A DNA stretch of 64,000 bases from Henckelia pumila (lineage: Eukaryota; Streptophyta; Magnoliopsida; Lamiales; Gesneriaceae): positions 1,178,001-1,242,000 of the forward strand of contig NC_133123.1 in NCBI RefSeq assembly GCF_033568475.1. The letters run 5' to 3'. Under the pieces are notes generated by a model, which had not been told where the DNA came from, searched no databases, and was given only the letters and a program-made list of their open reading frames with translations. Positions 23,816-35,071 of this stretch are shown here, piece by piece (position 1 is the first letter of the stretch; each line of letters starts with the position of its first letter). Made by a program: the position numbers and the translations under genes.

Positions 23816-24017
23816 GGATAAATTGTATATTATGTAATCTGTTAGCTGTAAATATTCTACATAATTAGAGGAATCACAAGCTCGATTAGTGGTAGAGAAT
23901 CACTCACTTTCTCTTATTAATTATTCTTCTTGTTGTATATATATCCTCGGTAATGGAAAGATAATATACACTTTATTTTCACAACTTATTATTATTCATT
24001 CTTCTTTACCTCTTACA
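23794..24017 (+). repeat. Copia-2 3' LTR
   Basis: Same sequence as 19191-19414. It contains the polyprotein stop codon (23813-23815). Confidence 0.93.
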
Positions 24018-24616
24018 AGTAGTTTTACAATTTCAATTATTAAGTGAATTTCATTGAAATATATAAAACAAGAGGGCCAACAGGCATCCTAATCCAAGAA
24101 CCATCCACACGTGCCTCTTGTTCCTTTGCCACTCTAAACTTCGTATAATTTCCAATTTTTTTTTGCTTTCTCTTTTCGATTTGTTCACCTTTGCCCCCTT
24201 CATTGGTCCAAAATACGAACCCTACAAAGCATAGAAACATTTAGCACGAATGAAACATAATTGCCTAATTGATGGAAATTGATAAGGCCTTTTCGAGGAA
24301 AGGAAACAATTCTGAGTGACACATATTCTTACTTAATCATTGACATTAGTTATCTTTTGGCACGGCATACATCCAATATAAAAGCATTATGTATAGAAAA
24401 TTTTTGTACAAAATATAGTTTCATTAAGTAAAATTTTCTCATTATATTTCGATACCTATGACATATACAAAAGGTTATTAATAATATATTTCACAAATAA
24501 AGGGACGAATTATATATATATATATCTGTGTGTGTGTGTGTGTGTTTTTTTTTTCCTTTGGTTTGTGTAATGCTATCAATACATTGACTCATAATAATTT
24601 GTGAAGAATAACCTAA

Positions 24617-25003
24617 GCACCGTTTGGTTAGACATATTATTAATCTATGTATAACTTATCTCATCCAATCTTGCGTTCTTCTCTTTATATTATTTATTAA
24701 TCTATTAATTATTAATTTTACATCAATCAAATCATTAATAATTTATCTTACATCAATCAAATCATTGAATTTAAATTACTATATTACCCCTTATAAATAT
24801 TATTATTCATATTTTATTTATTGTTAAAATGAAAAAAATAGTAATTTACTATTTTTATATAAAATTTAATCTATTAAATCAAATAAACTATAATCTATCA
24901 ATCAAATCAAATACTATATTGATTATCATTTTTTATTTATTTTTTGTTACAATATATTACTTATATATGTATTATTTATCTCATCATTTTTACCAAACGA
25001 TAC
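24617..25003. mobile_element. MITE, related to the one at 57314-57584
   Basis: Outer ends ACCGTTTGGTTA and (reverse complement of the right end) TATCGTTTGGTAA form short inverted repeats. The left-end block TATTATTAATCTATGTATAA recurs in reverse orientation near 57545-57575, so this is a dispersed family. AT-rich, non-coding. Exact termini and target duplication are not clear. Confidence 0.6.
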
Positions 25004-25441
25004 AAGCGGACGGATTAACAAATCAGATATTCGAACGGACGTCTTATTTTCTCCTCCAATCAATGGACTTCATTGCTCCAATTACTTCAAACCACTTTCA
25101 ACCGTCGATTAAGCTATCAACTGCCCCCCGAGTGACACAGTACGTGCATGTATTGGCGCAGCCTCGCACGTGTTTTTTACATAATAACCAAAGAAGAAGA
25201 AGAATTTTGTAGGGCTAACTTTGTACTGTGAAACCGGATCAGTTGGACCGGAGGACCCATCCATTATCCAGTAATTATGATATATTTTAAGGGCAATTCG
25301 AAACGAAATGAAAAAAATATATAATTAGTGATTTATATTTAATAAAAAATAAAAATGTAAAATATTAAATTGATTAAGTGATGTGTCATGTCATGTCTCC
25401 CTCTCCCGACACCCGGTGAGGCTACTTCATTATGAAATTAA
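25004..25441. other. Short intergenic stretch
   Basis: No gene seen. Contains the TAA target duplication of the next element at its end. Confidence 0.4.
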
Positions 25442-25604
25442 GGTAGTGTTTGTAACCTCTAAAAATAAGTGATTATGGAGATTCTCTTAATAAATTAAAG
25501 TAGTGTTTGCAACCTCTAAAAATAAGTGTTTATGGAGATTCTCTTCATAAATTTGTGAAGAAAATCTCCATAAACACTTATTTTTAGAGGTTGCAAACAC
25601 TACC
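25442..25604. mobile_element. Tourist-like (PIF/Harbinger) MITE with internal duplication
   Basis: Ends GGTAGTGTTTG and CAAACACTACC, flanked by TAA at 25439-25441 and 25605-25607. The last ~110 bp form a long near-perfect hairpin around TTCATAAATTTGTGAAG. The left arm occurs twice in tandem (25442-25498 and again from 25499). Confidence 0.8.
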
Positions 25605-25607
25605 TAA

Positions 25608-28001
25608 ATTGACAAGAAGATTTACAGCATTTTCTTGAATCATTTTGAAATACTAAAAAATTTTAGGCTATTTTCAATAAAATTGTAACGTGGAATACTG
25701 AGGCTGCTGAGCTCATGCTTATTCAGGAAATCACGTGAAATCAAAGTACCTTTGGCACTTTATTGGATGTGACCAGCTTTCATTATGATCACTTTCTCTT
25801 CTTTTAATGACCGTAAGCTAAGTGTCTGTGTGGGGGATATATATCTATCGCGAATCTTACGAATTCTGGGTTTCCAAGTGGAGTTCGTGGGTTAAAATGA
25901 GTCTTTTAGCACAGGAAACTAATTCAGCATTTATATTTGAAAACTTGTTGACATATGCATAATTAGAAATAAGCTTCATATGATATGGTCATTGTAACCC
26001 TTTATCTGGGTGGTAATTCGACGTATTTTTAAGATATTATCATAAATTTTGTACATATTTTTACGTATAAGATCCATGATTTTTAACATGAACTGCGCGC
26101 ATACTAATCATTATTAGTCAAATCCTTGTATAGCACGTGGTAATCTGTGTAATGTGCGATGGAATTACGTGATACGTACTTAACCTTCCATATTTAACCT
26201 AGAAGAGATAAAAATAAATAAATAATATAAGCAATAAGTGCTAGATATAATTAAGAGTTTAAGACTAGTTAATGAACAATAATTAACACTATAAGGCAAG
26301 GCAAGGCTGCTGGCACATGCATATGCATATTCATGCTGTTACCACTTTGAAAAGGGCCGGGAGCAAATCCAAATGAGATATTATTAATTAGAATGAATGC
26401 TATTTTCATCTCGCATTTCATTACTTTGTTTCTGTGGAGCCAACATTAATTCGGCGCTAAACATAGGTTTCGTACTAAGTTGTCCCATTTATTATAATAT
26501 CTTGTGTTGTTAAAGTGCATTATTTAGATCTTCCGAATCTACCTTTTCAGCCAAAAAATACTGTTTATCACAACACATTTTAACCGAATAAATAGTATTA
26601 TAATTTTTTTTAAAAAAACATATACTTCCCTTTAATATCATACAATAAACTTTAAAATATAATATGTACGCCCTCACCAGCACCAATTCTAAAAAGTTCC
26701 TCTTAGTGGGCTCAATATAATTTGTTGGCCCTGAACGTAATTTTGGTAGAACCGGCCCAATACTATTGCAGAAATATTGAGTGGGCTCTTGTATGGTACA
26801 AGTATCGACCCAAGTTTTAGACCTTGATACATGAAACAGAACACATACATTTTTTTAAAAAAAAAAATACGCTTAAAATGGATTAAATCTAGGGGGTTTT
26901 AATTATAAATTAATTATATAATATTTAACGAAAATATAAATTTCAGAAGGCTAAGGACTGAGGAGGATGGGCCCAAGGCTGAAAAGGGTGGGTGGTTTCA
27001 GTTGATAGGAACGTGAGAGAAAATAAGGGAGAATATATGGAAGGCATAAAATGGCTTTGCACTCAAAGACAAATGAGAGATTCAGAAAAATCCACTTTTT
27101 CAATTTTCTCTGGATGAATGTATTACCTTTATTTGAAGGAAAACAAGTTTTATACAAAAAGGGTTATTTGATTTGATGTATCGCAACACTGATTCATTAT
27201 ATCAACAAAGTATGGGGCCATATACTTTATATCTTTCTATGTTTCATGAGGTTGGATATTGTCTTATTAACTTGAAAAGAACAAGAGTACTTTTCAATCA
27301 ATCAAAGACAACTAACTATTCATATGCATCAACACATAATAAGTTTAAAAAAAGAAAAACAAATATTATTAGGAACAATATTACTTGAAATTTTTCAATG
27401 TTATAATGATTCAAACAAGAAAACATATTCCTAAGTTGGTACTAGGAGGGGTACATGATAGTGGCCTGTGCATGCAGTGGATCCAAAGGTGCGTACACAA
27501 ATCTAAGCCAAAAAAAAACATAAATAATGGCGATGTAGATAAACAGAGGACGATTGGGAGTTTTCACATTTACTGCTGGGGAATGGAGGAGCTCTCAAGA
27601 TGGATATATAGTAACAAATTTGATGGTGATGTAACCCTGAAATGTGGGCTCTTTTCCCACTGCCCTCCTCTCTCACGCACTGTGTGTGGGGATTGTTGGA
27701 ATTTGAATCCCCCGAGGCAATGAAAAAGAAAGTGTAGCAGCTAGTACTATTACTGGCGAGAAGCCTGCAGCTAGAAAGTAGAGCGAAACAGATTTCTCCA
27801 AAAGACCAAAAGGAATTGCGATTTTGTGTCGTTTGTCTGTATTTGAGTGTCCCCCCCACCTTTACATTCTGCATAAAGCGTCACCATTTTCTTGTTTATT
27901 TTTTAGATTTGTGGATACACAACTCCTCTCAATCTTTAAATGTGATTCTTGGAAGAACCCTCTTGAGATATAGAGGAAGTCGTTCTTGGATTTTCTTGAA
28001 A
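25608..28001. other. Intergenic DNA without a recognised gene
   Basis: About 2.4 kb. Open frames near 26951-27157, 27173-27388 and 27385-27723 have no recognisable domain. A block at 26565-26830 is repeated, diverged, at 29165-29519. The 5' UTR of the gene at 28002 probably lies at the end. Confidence 0.5.
26565..26830. repeat. Diverged local duplication, copy A
   Basis: Shares ordered blocks with 29165-29519: ACCGAATAAATA, CTCACCA..CAATTCT, GTGGGCT, GGCCCTGAAC, GGGCTCTT and GACCCA. Non-coding. The likeness is interrupted by small gaps. Confidence 0.6.
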
Positions 28002-28277
28002 ATGGGATTTATGAGAAGGTTAGCGTGGTTGAAGAAGTGCGGCACGAGACAGTGCAGAAGCTTGTATTGGAGAACCAAAGCAATATTGAAGAAGACTTCG
28101 AGAAATGGGGGCAACAATCGGCACTGCAAATTTCAGTATGATCCTTACAGTTACGCCCTGAATTTTGACGATGGGTGTCATCGAGAGGTGGAGGAAGCTA
28201 AAGTGCTTCATCTGTTCGAAATTCAAGAATTGCCAAAGAACTGCACTTGGATTTATGTTGTATGGGTTGAGTTGTAG
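28002..28277 (+). CDS. Small plant protein of unknown function (91 aa)
   Basis: The frame opens further upstream (27816), but MGFMRRLAWLKKCGT at 28002 gives the basic start expected for this type. Seen: an Arg/Lys/Trp-rich first 40 residues (RSLYWRTKAILKK), then KFQYDPYSYALNFDDG near residues 47-62, a motif I recognise from small plant proteins with no assigned function. The last ~25 residues (LHLFEIQELPKNCTWIYVVW) are hydrophobic and unlike the family as I remember it, so the end may be altered or spliced. No signal peptide. Expression is not shown by sequence. Confidence 0.55.
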   Translation: MGFMRRLAWLKKCGTRQCRSLYWRTKAILKKTSRNGGNNRHCKFQYDPYSYALNFDDGCHREVEEAKVLHLFEIQELPKNCTWIYVVWVEL

Positions 28278-28960
28278 AGATTAATGGGAGGAGAGTTAGT
28301 TCTTGGAAATATAAGTTCATGCATATTCATATTATTATCGTTAATTTGCAGTATGAGATTTACCGAAAGCAGTGGCTTAAAAAGAAGAAAAAAACAGAGT
28401 GATCTCTTTCGCCGTTTTAGCCATACAAAGAATTGTTCATTTTTGAAGCATTTGTTATGTGATTGTGAAGCCTCACCACTAGTGTGATTATATTCCTCAA
28501 TTAATCCACAATGTTCGGAAAGCCATTAAAGAAAATTCTTTGTTACTGTAATGGGAAACATAATTTTAATTAGGAAAGTGGTTGAAACTGAGATTTATGT
28601 GAGTTTCTCTTAGTTTTAAAAATCAAATTATTATCCCTATGAAAAAGAAAATTCTTTGGCTTACCATCGTCGCGATCCAACATGACAAATTATAAGGTTT
28701 TGAAAGGTATACACTTGCACAGTTTGTGGTGTAGAGTTCGTCCAGGTTTCAAACTTCATCAATTTATTTTTCTGTATCTCGTTTCTTTACTATAACTTCA
28801 TGGCTTTTAAACCTTGAGCATGATCTTTAATTTCCTATATTTTGTCCAATGATTGTATCCATAATTCATAAAAGAATTGGACTATTTACATGAAGAAAAA
28901 CTGGCTCCCTTAGCTCATCATTAATGCCCTCAATTGCTCCAATAAGTTCAAACTACTTTC
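28278..28960. other. 3' flank, no gene seen
   Basis: AT-rich, probably includes the 3' UTR of the preceding gene. Confidence 0.4.
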
Positions 28961-29067
<107 letters not shown>

Positions 29068-29164
29068 GTTGGGCCCACATCACAATAAATTAATTTCAGG
29101 ATAAATAAATTAATTTCAGGATAAATAAATGTTATGTTAATGACCATATGCTATATATCATACA

Positions 29165-29519
29165 AGACATTATCCGACCACATAAACCGAATAAATACTG
29201 TATTATAAAAATACCGGTCCTAATAAAGAGACGCAAGAAATTATCGAGGATCGAAAATTAGACAAAAATTCGTACAACACAAATTGAAGACTTGTCAAAC
29301 CCCCTCCCTAATTGTTGAAAAAACAAAAAGAAAAGAACTTTCAAAAATAATATAAACTCTATGCTCTCACCAATTCTCTAATAAGTGGGCTACTTAGTAG
29401 AATTCCCTGGGCCTGAACATATATTTTGTAAATTGGCCCCAAAATTGTTTCTGGGCTCTTAAATTGTAAAAAAGTATTGGACAAATTAACTACTAAGAGA
29501 CCCAGTTTGATTCTGTCAA
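29165..29519. repeat. Diverged local duplication, copy B
   Basis: Counterpart of 26565-26830 in the same orientation. It is cut at its right end by the inverted-repeat element that starts near 29520. Confidence 0.6.
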
Positions 29520-31316
29520 CCAAGGCTTTCATAATCGAATCGGTCGGGATAAAGCCCATTTTCGTCCCTTTTGTTTGTAACTTATTCTCAAATAATCCCT
29601 TGAATTTTCGGGCCGCCAAAATAGTCCCTCGTGTTTCATTTTTTCCCGCATTTGGTCCCTCCCGTTATCTGCACGTTAAAATTTGACGGGAAAAAAGCTC
29701 ACGTCTCCATTTCTCTGTTATTTCCCCCAAATTGAAACTCTTCTTCACATTTTCCCCAAATCCAAACCCTAGAACACATAACACAAATTCAAATTCGACG
29801 CCCACATCTTGATACTACGCTCTTCTTCAAGTTTTGCACCGTCATTTTTTCCGGTTGGGTGGAAAGATAAGGTCATCTCTTTGAAATCCAGATCTCGTGT
29901 AAGGTAAATGCTTGCCTTCATCTATCTCTAGATTCGCGTTTACATGTTTTCGAGGATGAAAAGCCACATAATTTGACTTCTTTTCAAGAGGAGCAATTTA
30001 TCTAATGTTGGTATGTGGTATAGATAGGTCTGATAATGAAATTTCAGATCTAAACCTGTCATCTCTACATGTTATTTACCATATTATTGTAGTCAAAGAT
30101 CTGCACGTTTCTGATGCTCGACTCTTCTGCTGAAACAAGGAAATGTAAGGAAACCATAGCTATAGCTATCTCTGTTAACATTGATGGCTTGAATGTCTCC
30201 ATGAAGTGTTCAAAGTAGAATCATGCTATTCTTCAAATTCTCAAATGTTTCTTGTGGTTTCAATTAGTCATTATATGAATTATGACCTTTGAATAATTAT
30301 AGATATTATGTGTGATCCTGTAGTATCTCTGCTAATCTTTAGGTGAATTGACCTCAAGTTCTTGGTGTTAAAGTTTAAACTGCATAATCTGTGCTTCGTT
30401 TGCCTCTAAGAATTCGACCTTTCGCTCCCTGATTTACTGGTGGATTCTATACGTGTCTACAACCACTATGAAATTCCATATTTTTCTAATGCTAGACAGC
30501 ATGTTGTTCTATGATATAAACTGATCAAGTAATGTAAGTGTTTGGACAGAAACTGCACCATATTCATTGTGAGAATTATTTGATGATATTGTTTGAGATA
30601 TATTTATGATGTAGTTGATGATAGTGTTTGGACATAAATTGTAACAGTGTTTGGGATAGAGCTTCTTGATTTGATTTGCTTTGTATTGCTGTGTATTTTC
30701 ATTTGATTTAAGCACATGTCTCGAATTGATTACTTTTCGCACTGTTTGTGTCTTCTAATTTTGCAAGTGTTTGTGTGTGAAAGAATGGTTAATGAATGTC
30801 TACTTGGATTGTAATTTGCAAAGGAACTTAGCATACTACCAAAAATTTTATGTAAGGGTCAATGCCATGCTTTAGTAAAATTGCAGTTTTTGTCATTTGT
30901 TTTTTAATGTGTTCTTTTGATTTGGATAGTTTTTTATGTTTATTGCCAAAGACTGCTCAAATTTGCATTTTCCACTCTCGTATCATATCCAACTTATGAA
31001 CTGATTTTGATGTCGTATTTTTTTATAATTCATGCCCTACATTGTTGAATTGTACATTATTGTTCAGTTTTCCATCTCCTGTTTATGTTGTTGAAAGAAA
31101 TATGACCTCAAAGTCTTCTTATGCCATCTGTTGAAGGTTTTCTTGAGAATGTAAATTTATTTCATTTATTCCTTTGGTTTAACCATGGTATATCTTGTGA
31201 TGATGCCGGAATACATATTATGAGATTGTGTTGATGCTGGAATACACTCTTCATTTAGACCACTGATTTCTTGCATTGTCATTGCATATATTTAATTTTT
31301 TTTGTAACCTTCATTC

Positions 31317-31520
31317 GTGTGTAAGGTGAATCCAATCGCGAAGAAAAATTTCATTGTGAAAGATGGAAAGAATTTTGTGACAAGCTCTCATTTAAGAGCT
31401 TCATTGGATGATAAAAAGAAGAAACCACCAACAGATTCAAGTGGATCTCTATCATTACGGCCTATGACAAAGGAGAAAACTGTCGCATCATCAGCTTCAT
31501 CATCTAAAAACAAACAGTGA
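31317..31520 (+). CDS. Possible terminal exon inside the MULE (unrecognised)
   Basis: An acceptor-like AG at about 31325 precedes a frame starting VNPIAKKNFIVKDGKNF, rich in Lys and Ser and ending SASSSKNKQ with a stop at 31518-31520. A donor-like site (CGTGTAAG|GTAAAT) lies at about 29903, downstream of the left terminal repeat, and could be the partner. The family is not recognised; coding status is uncertain. Confidence 0.3.
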   Translation: MCKVNPIAKKNFIVKDGKNFVTSSHLRASLDDKKKKPPTDSSGSLSLRPMTKEKTVASSASSSKNKQ

Positions 31521-32103
31521 CATAATTCCACGATGATGGGTTATGAAGAGGGTCTTTACTGTGGGACTAGTCCTTTTTTTTTTTTGCCAAATATTGTATT
31601 TTAGTTTACTTCATGTGTGAAGATGTTTGCATTAGTGAATGTATGATCTTGAGACTAATACTTTTTTGTCAAAACTTGGATTTCATTTTATTTAAAAATT
31701 TATTTGGATCAATTTTCTGTCAATGTATGATCATGTTCTTTCCATTTTTCCATACAAGTTATAATTTTTTTGCACTTATATCACTGATAGATTTTATTTC
31801 ACCACTTACCAGTCCATTTTAATTGCTTACTTATACGAAAATTTTTTTTTACCATTACTAAATAACCAAATACACATTAATCAACATTTTAAATTTATAC
31901 CAATAACAAAAAGACTAATAAAATTTCAATACATTGCAGCCCTGAAAACATGATTCACCTTTACACCATTAAACTTGTTAAATATCATGTGATCAGGATA
32001 GATTCATAAATAAAATAACCAAGTAGCATGTCAATAGTACGTCAACACAACCATACAAATACCTTAATCATCATAAATAAATAAACTACAAGGATTTCGA
32101 AAG

Positions 32104-32417
32104 TTATTGCATCTTTTTAGTTATCTCTGAAATTCTGGAAGCATGCCTGCGATTCTCTTGCTCTAATTCCACTCCAGCAATTCTTAGCTGAGCTACTTTT
32201 TCTCGTGCTTCGAAGTAGAACTTGAACATTTCTTCTCATTTATTGGTACAAGAGCCAATCTGTTTATCCAGAAATGCATCAAATGCTTCCACAGCTTCTC
32301 GTCTACTATAGTAGGATTTCTGAGAAGCGCCACTAACTTTATTAACTTGCTCATGTGCTTCATTCTAGCTCTCGTAAACACCAGGTTTCGTCCAACAAAA
32401 ACAACATATATTTTAGT
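32104..32417 (-). pseudogene. Broken remnant with an RNase H1-type hybrid-binding (viroplasmin-like) domain
   Basis: After an acceptor-like TGCAG the minus strand encodes TKIYVVFVGRN, then the likeness moves to another frame and passes in-frame stops near 32382 and 32230. A later segment reads SYYSRREAVEAFDAF, matching the end of the small domain shared by plant and animal RNase H1 N-termini. A charged, coiled-coil-like tail (AREKVAQLRIAGVELEQENR) ends at 32104. The frameshift and stops make it non-functional. It is most likely a captured host gene fragment, since it sits between MULE ends. Domain recognition is by eye. Confidence 0.5.
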
Positions 32418-33757
32418 CTGCATAGGGAAAATATTAATAGCAAAATTTAAGCTCGGGTCATTAATAAAGTACAAAGCACGTAGTCTTGTTCTAAGAATCA
32501 ACATGTATTTTTGTTATAAAAATCACTTGTATTTCTTTCCAAGAATCGAAGAAAATTATACAATCACATAAGATACCAAAATAAACAAAGAAACTATAAT
32601 GCAAAAATTAATTTGATTTTTTCAGTTGTGTCTTGGAACAAAAAAAAATCCCATTTTCTGTTCTTTTTGAGGTGTTTTTGCTTCTAAATTCTCAGAATAC
32701 AACAAGCATTTATCTGTTCTTGAGCTTGCTCACTATTTGCGTGTGCTAAAGATTACACAAAAATCATAAAAAAAAATACAACTGATATTTTACCATCGAA
32801 TGAAGCTTTTCTTGTCATGCGTGTGGTGGCTACCAGAAATTACCTTCGTGTGCTTCAACCTTGGGCGCTTGAAATTTGCGTTATGTGTTCTAGGGTTTTG
32901 ATTTGGGGAAAGACGTGATGAAGGGTTCTAAATTGGAGGAAATGACAGAGAAATCAGCTGCAACCCGATAAATACCCGATAAATAGAGATGTGGGCTTTT
33001 TTCACCGTTAATTTTAACGTGCAAATAACGAGAAGGACCAAAGGCGGAAAAAAATGAAACACGAGGGACTATTTTGGCGGCCCGAAAACTCGAGGGACTA
33101 TTTGAGGATAAGTCACAAACAAGAGGGACGAAAATGGGCTTTATCCCCGAATCGGTCTATCTCGAAAAAATGATCCAACCGGTCGAACTGTTTGAACCGA
33201 ACGGTTGGACTGAAAAACCGTTTATATAATATAATATAATTAATAATATATTTTAAATTTTAAAAACCTAAAAGATGTACATAAATATACAAATAGTTTG
33301 AAAAATAAATTACTATATAAATATATTCAAAATATTAATTATAGTTATATATGTTTTAAAAAATTAATTAATTAATTAAAAAAAACTCTAATTATATCAA
33401 AATAATATTTTTAACGAAGTACAAATTTCAAATCATCATGTATAAATATAATAAAATATTAAATTAAAGTTTTAAAATTTTAAAAAATAATTTTTCAAAA
33501 AAAAATCGAAAAACCGGTTGAACCGGTTCTTGGGACCGGTTTTTGACTTGTTCGACCGGTATTGACTAGTTCTTGACTGGTGCTGAACAGTTCAACCGTT
33601 AAAACGATTTTCTAAATTGTTCCGGAGCACACCATTGACAGGTTCTCGGTTGGTGTGCTCCGAAACACTTTCGAAAATCGTTTTAACGGTTAAACTGCTC
33701 AGAACCAGTCAAGAACCGGTTAAAATCGGTTGGGCCGGTTCGATTTTGAAAACATGG

Positions 33758-35071
33758 CTCTGAACACGACAATAAAATAATGGAAAATTTTATTCTGTAA
33801 AGAATCAATACAAGGCACGATGATTATATGACGCCAAAAATAAACTTATATATAAATATATGTATATATATATATAATCGAGTTTAATATATATATATAT
33901 ATATATAATTGTTATTAATTATCATTGTTTCGTAATTAATTATCATTGTTTCGTAATGCAATGGTATCAACTCGATTTCAAACTTCACATTATAAAAATA
34001 GGCGCATTATTTTATGATAACTTTCTCATGGAGAAGTAAATTCATCAGGCAAATTTTTTTTTTTTTTGAGGTACATTAATTAGGCAATTATGACATATGG
34101 AAACAATTGGAATGTAATTGAATTTCCATTTATATATGCCCTTAAATTTAGATAATGGATTTGTACATAAAAAAATTCACTTTTTTAGCCTATGCACGTC
34201 TTAATTAGTATAAACTTCAACTTCAATCTCCTTAGTCCTGGCCTTATAAAAATAATCAATCGTTCAAAGAGTACTTCGAATTAACCCGAATTAATTCAGA
34301 AGAATCTAATTCACTTCACAAAATAAAATTACCTCAAAGTCACCCCATGCACATGCGGTATTCTTACCTTAATTATTATTATATTTTTTAAAGTATTATT
34401 ATATTATTAACAGCATAAACTTAAATTAAATTATTATTAACAACGTAAACTAAAATTTAAATAATGAAATCATCTAAATGAGTAAAACATCATTGTTGGG
34501 AAGAGTTTTTTCAAATAAAGTGGACGGATAATTTTGTAATTTCATGTATAGCATGTAAATCAACGTGTAATTCATTATGTACATGTAATATTTTACTAAA
34601 AAATATATGTACGGTGTACCAAAAAGAATGGCAAAATTGCATGGAAACATACTATGCGATCCCATGTTTATAAAAGCTAGCATTTCTTCTCTGGAAATCC
34701 AACCGAGAGGTACGTACACACAAGTACGGTCCATTTACTTAATTAATGAAACCAGATATATAGAACTCATTCTGAATATATAAATATATATATATTTCAA
34801 GCCATATATATATGAATTACAAATAAATTAATAAATATTATTTAGAATTTAATTGAATTAATGTATCAGGTAGCAAACTGCATGTATAACATACTGCTTA
34901 GCTTGAGATAGTCCAAAGAAATCTATTTGTGAATAAACTACCACTAGCTAGCTTAGCTTGGGGAATATAATCATTAATCAACAACCAATGAATGAATGAA
35001 TTATACAAAAAACTGTTATTGGCGGAGCTGCTTGCGCTCGTTTATTTCCTTCTCGTAAAAATATTCCAAGC
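33758..35071. other. AT-rich intergenic DNA
   Basis: No gene seen. TA tracts near 33860-33905 and a small tandem repeat of TAATTATCATTGTTTCG near 33914-33957. Confidence 0.45.

Larger units (their letters stand above)
19191..24017 (+). mobile_element. Complete Ty1/copia LTR retrotransposon (Copia-2)
   Basis: A 4827-bp element with 224-bp LTRs that read the same base for base, and a perfect 5-bp target duplication AGTAG at 19186-19190 and 24018-24022. With this duplication the LTRs begin TATTAAGG and end CTTACA, so the termini are TA...CA rather than the usual TG...CA. It carries a canonical primer-binding site, a polypurine tract and an intact polyprotein frame. Recent insertion is inferred. 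Confidence 0.96.
29546..33147. mobile_element. Mutator-like element (MULE) with long inverted ends, 3602 bp
   Basis: Ends GGGATAAAGCCCATTTTCGT and its reverse complement. Terminal inverted repeats are about 245-275 bp (29546-29789 and about 32873-33147), and a perfect 10-bp target duplication CGAATCGGTC flanks it (29536-29545 and 33148-33157). Long terminal inverted repeats with 9-10-bp duplications define MULEs. No transposase is recognised. Both ends carry a leader-like sequence (AAACCCTAGAACACATAAC) pointing inward, and inside are a plus-strand exon candidate and a minus-strand gene remnant, so it may be a gene-carrying (Pack-MULE-like) copy. Confidence 0.9.
29520..33757. mobile_element. 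Older inverted-repeat element interrupted by a Mutator-like element
   Basis: The left end CCAAGGCTTTCATAATCGAA and the reverse complement of the right end, CCATGTTTTCAAAATCGAAC, match at 15 of 20 positions and are followed on both sides by CGGTC/CGGCC and AACCGG-rich sequence. Removing the insert 29546-33147 and one target copy leaves about 627 bp. The right half holds a further hairpin (33562-33634 with 33651-33720). Superfamily uncertain, perhaps hAT; no clean target duplication seen. Confidence 0.65.

Noticed and set aside
32104-32417. Integrated plant virus (viroplasmin gene)
   Set aside because: The domain also occurs in cellular RNase H1; it lies inside a MULE with an intron-like junction and no other viral gene is nearby.
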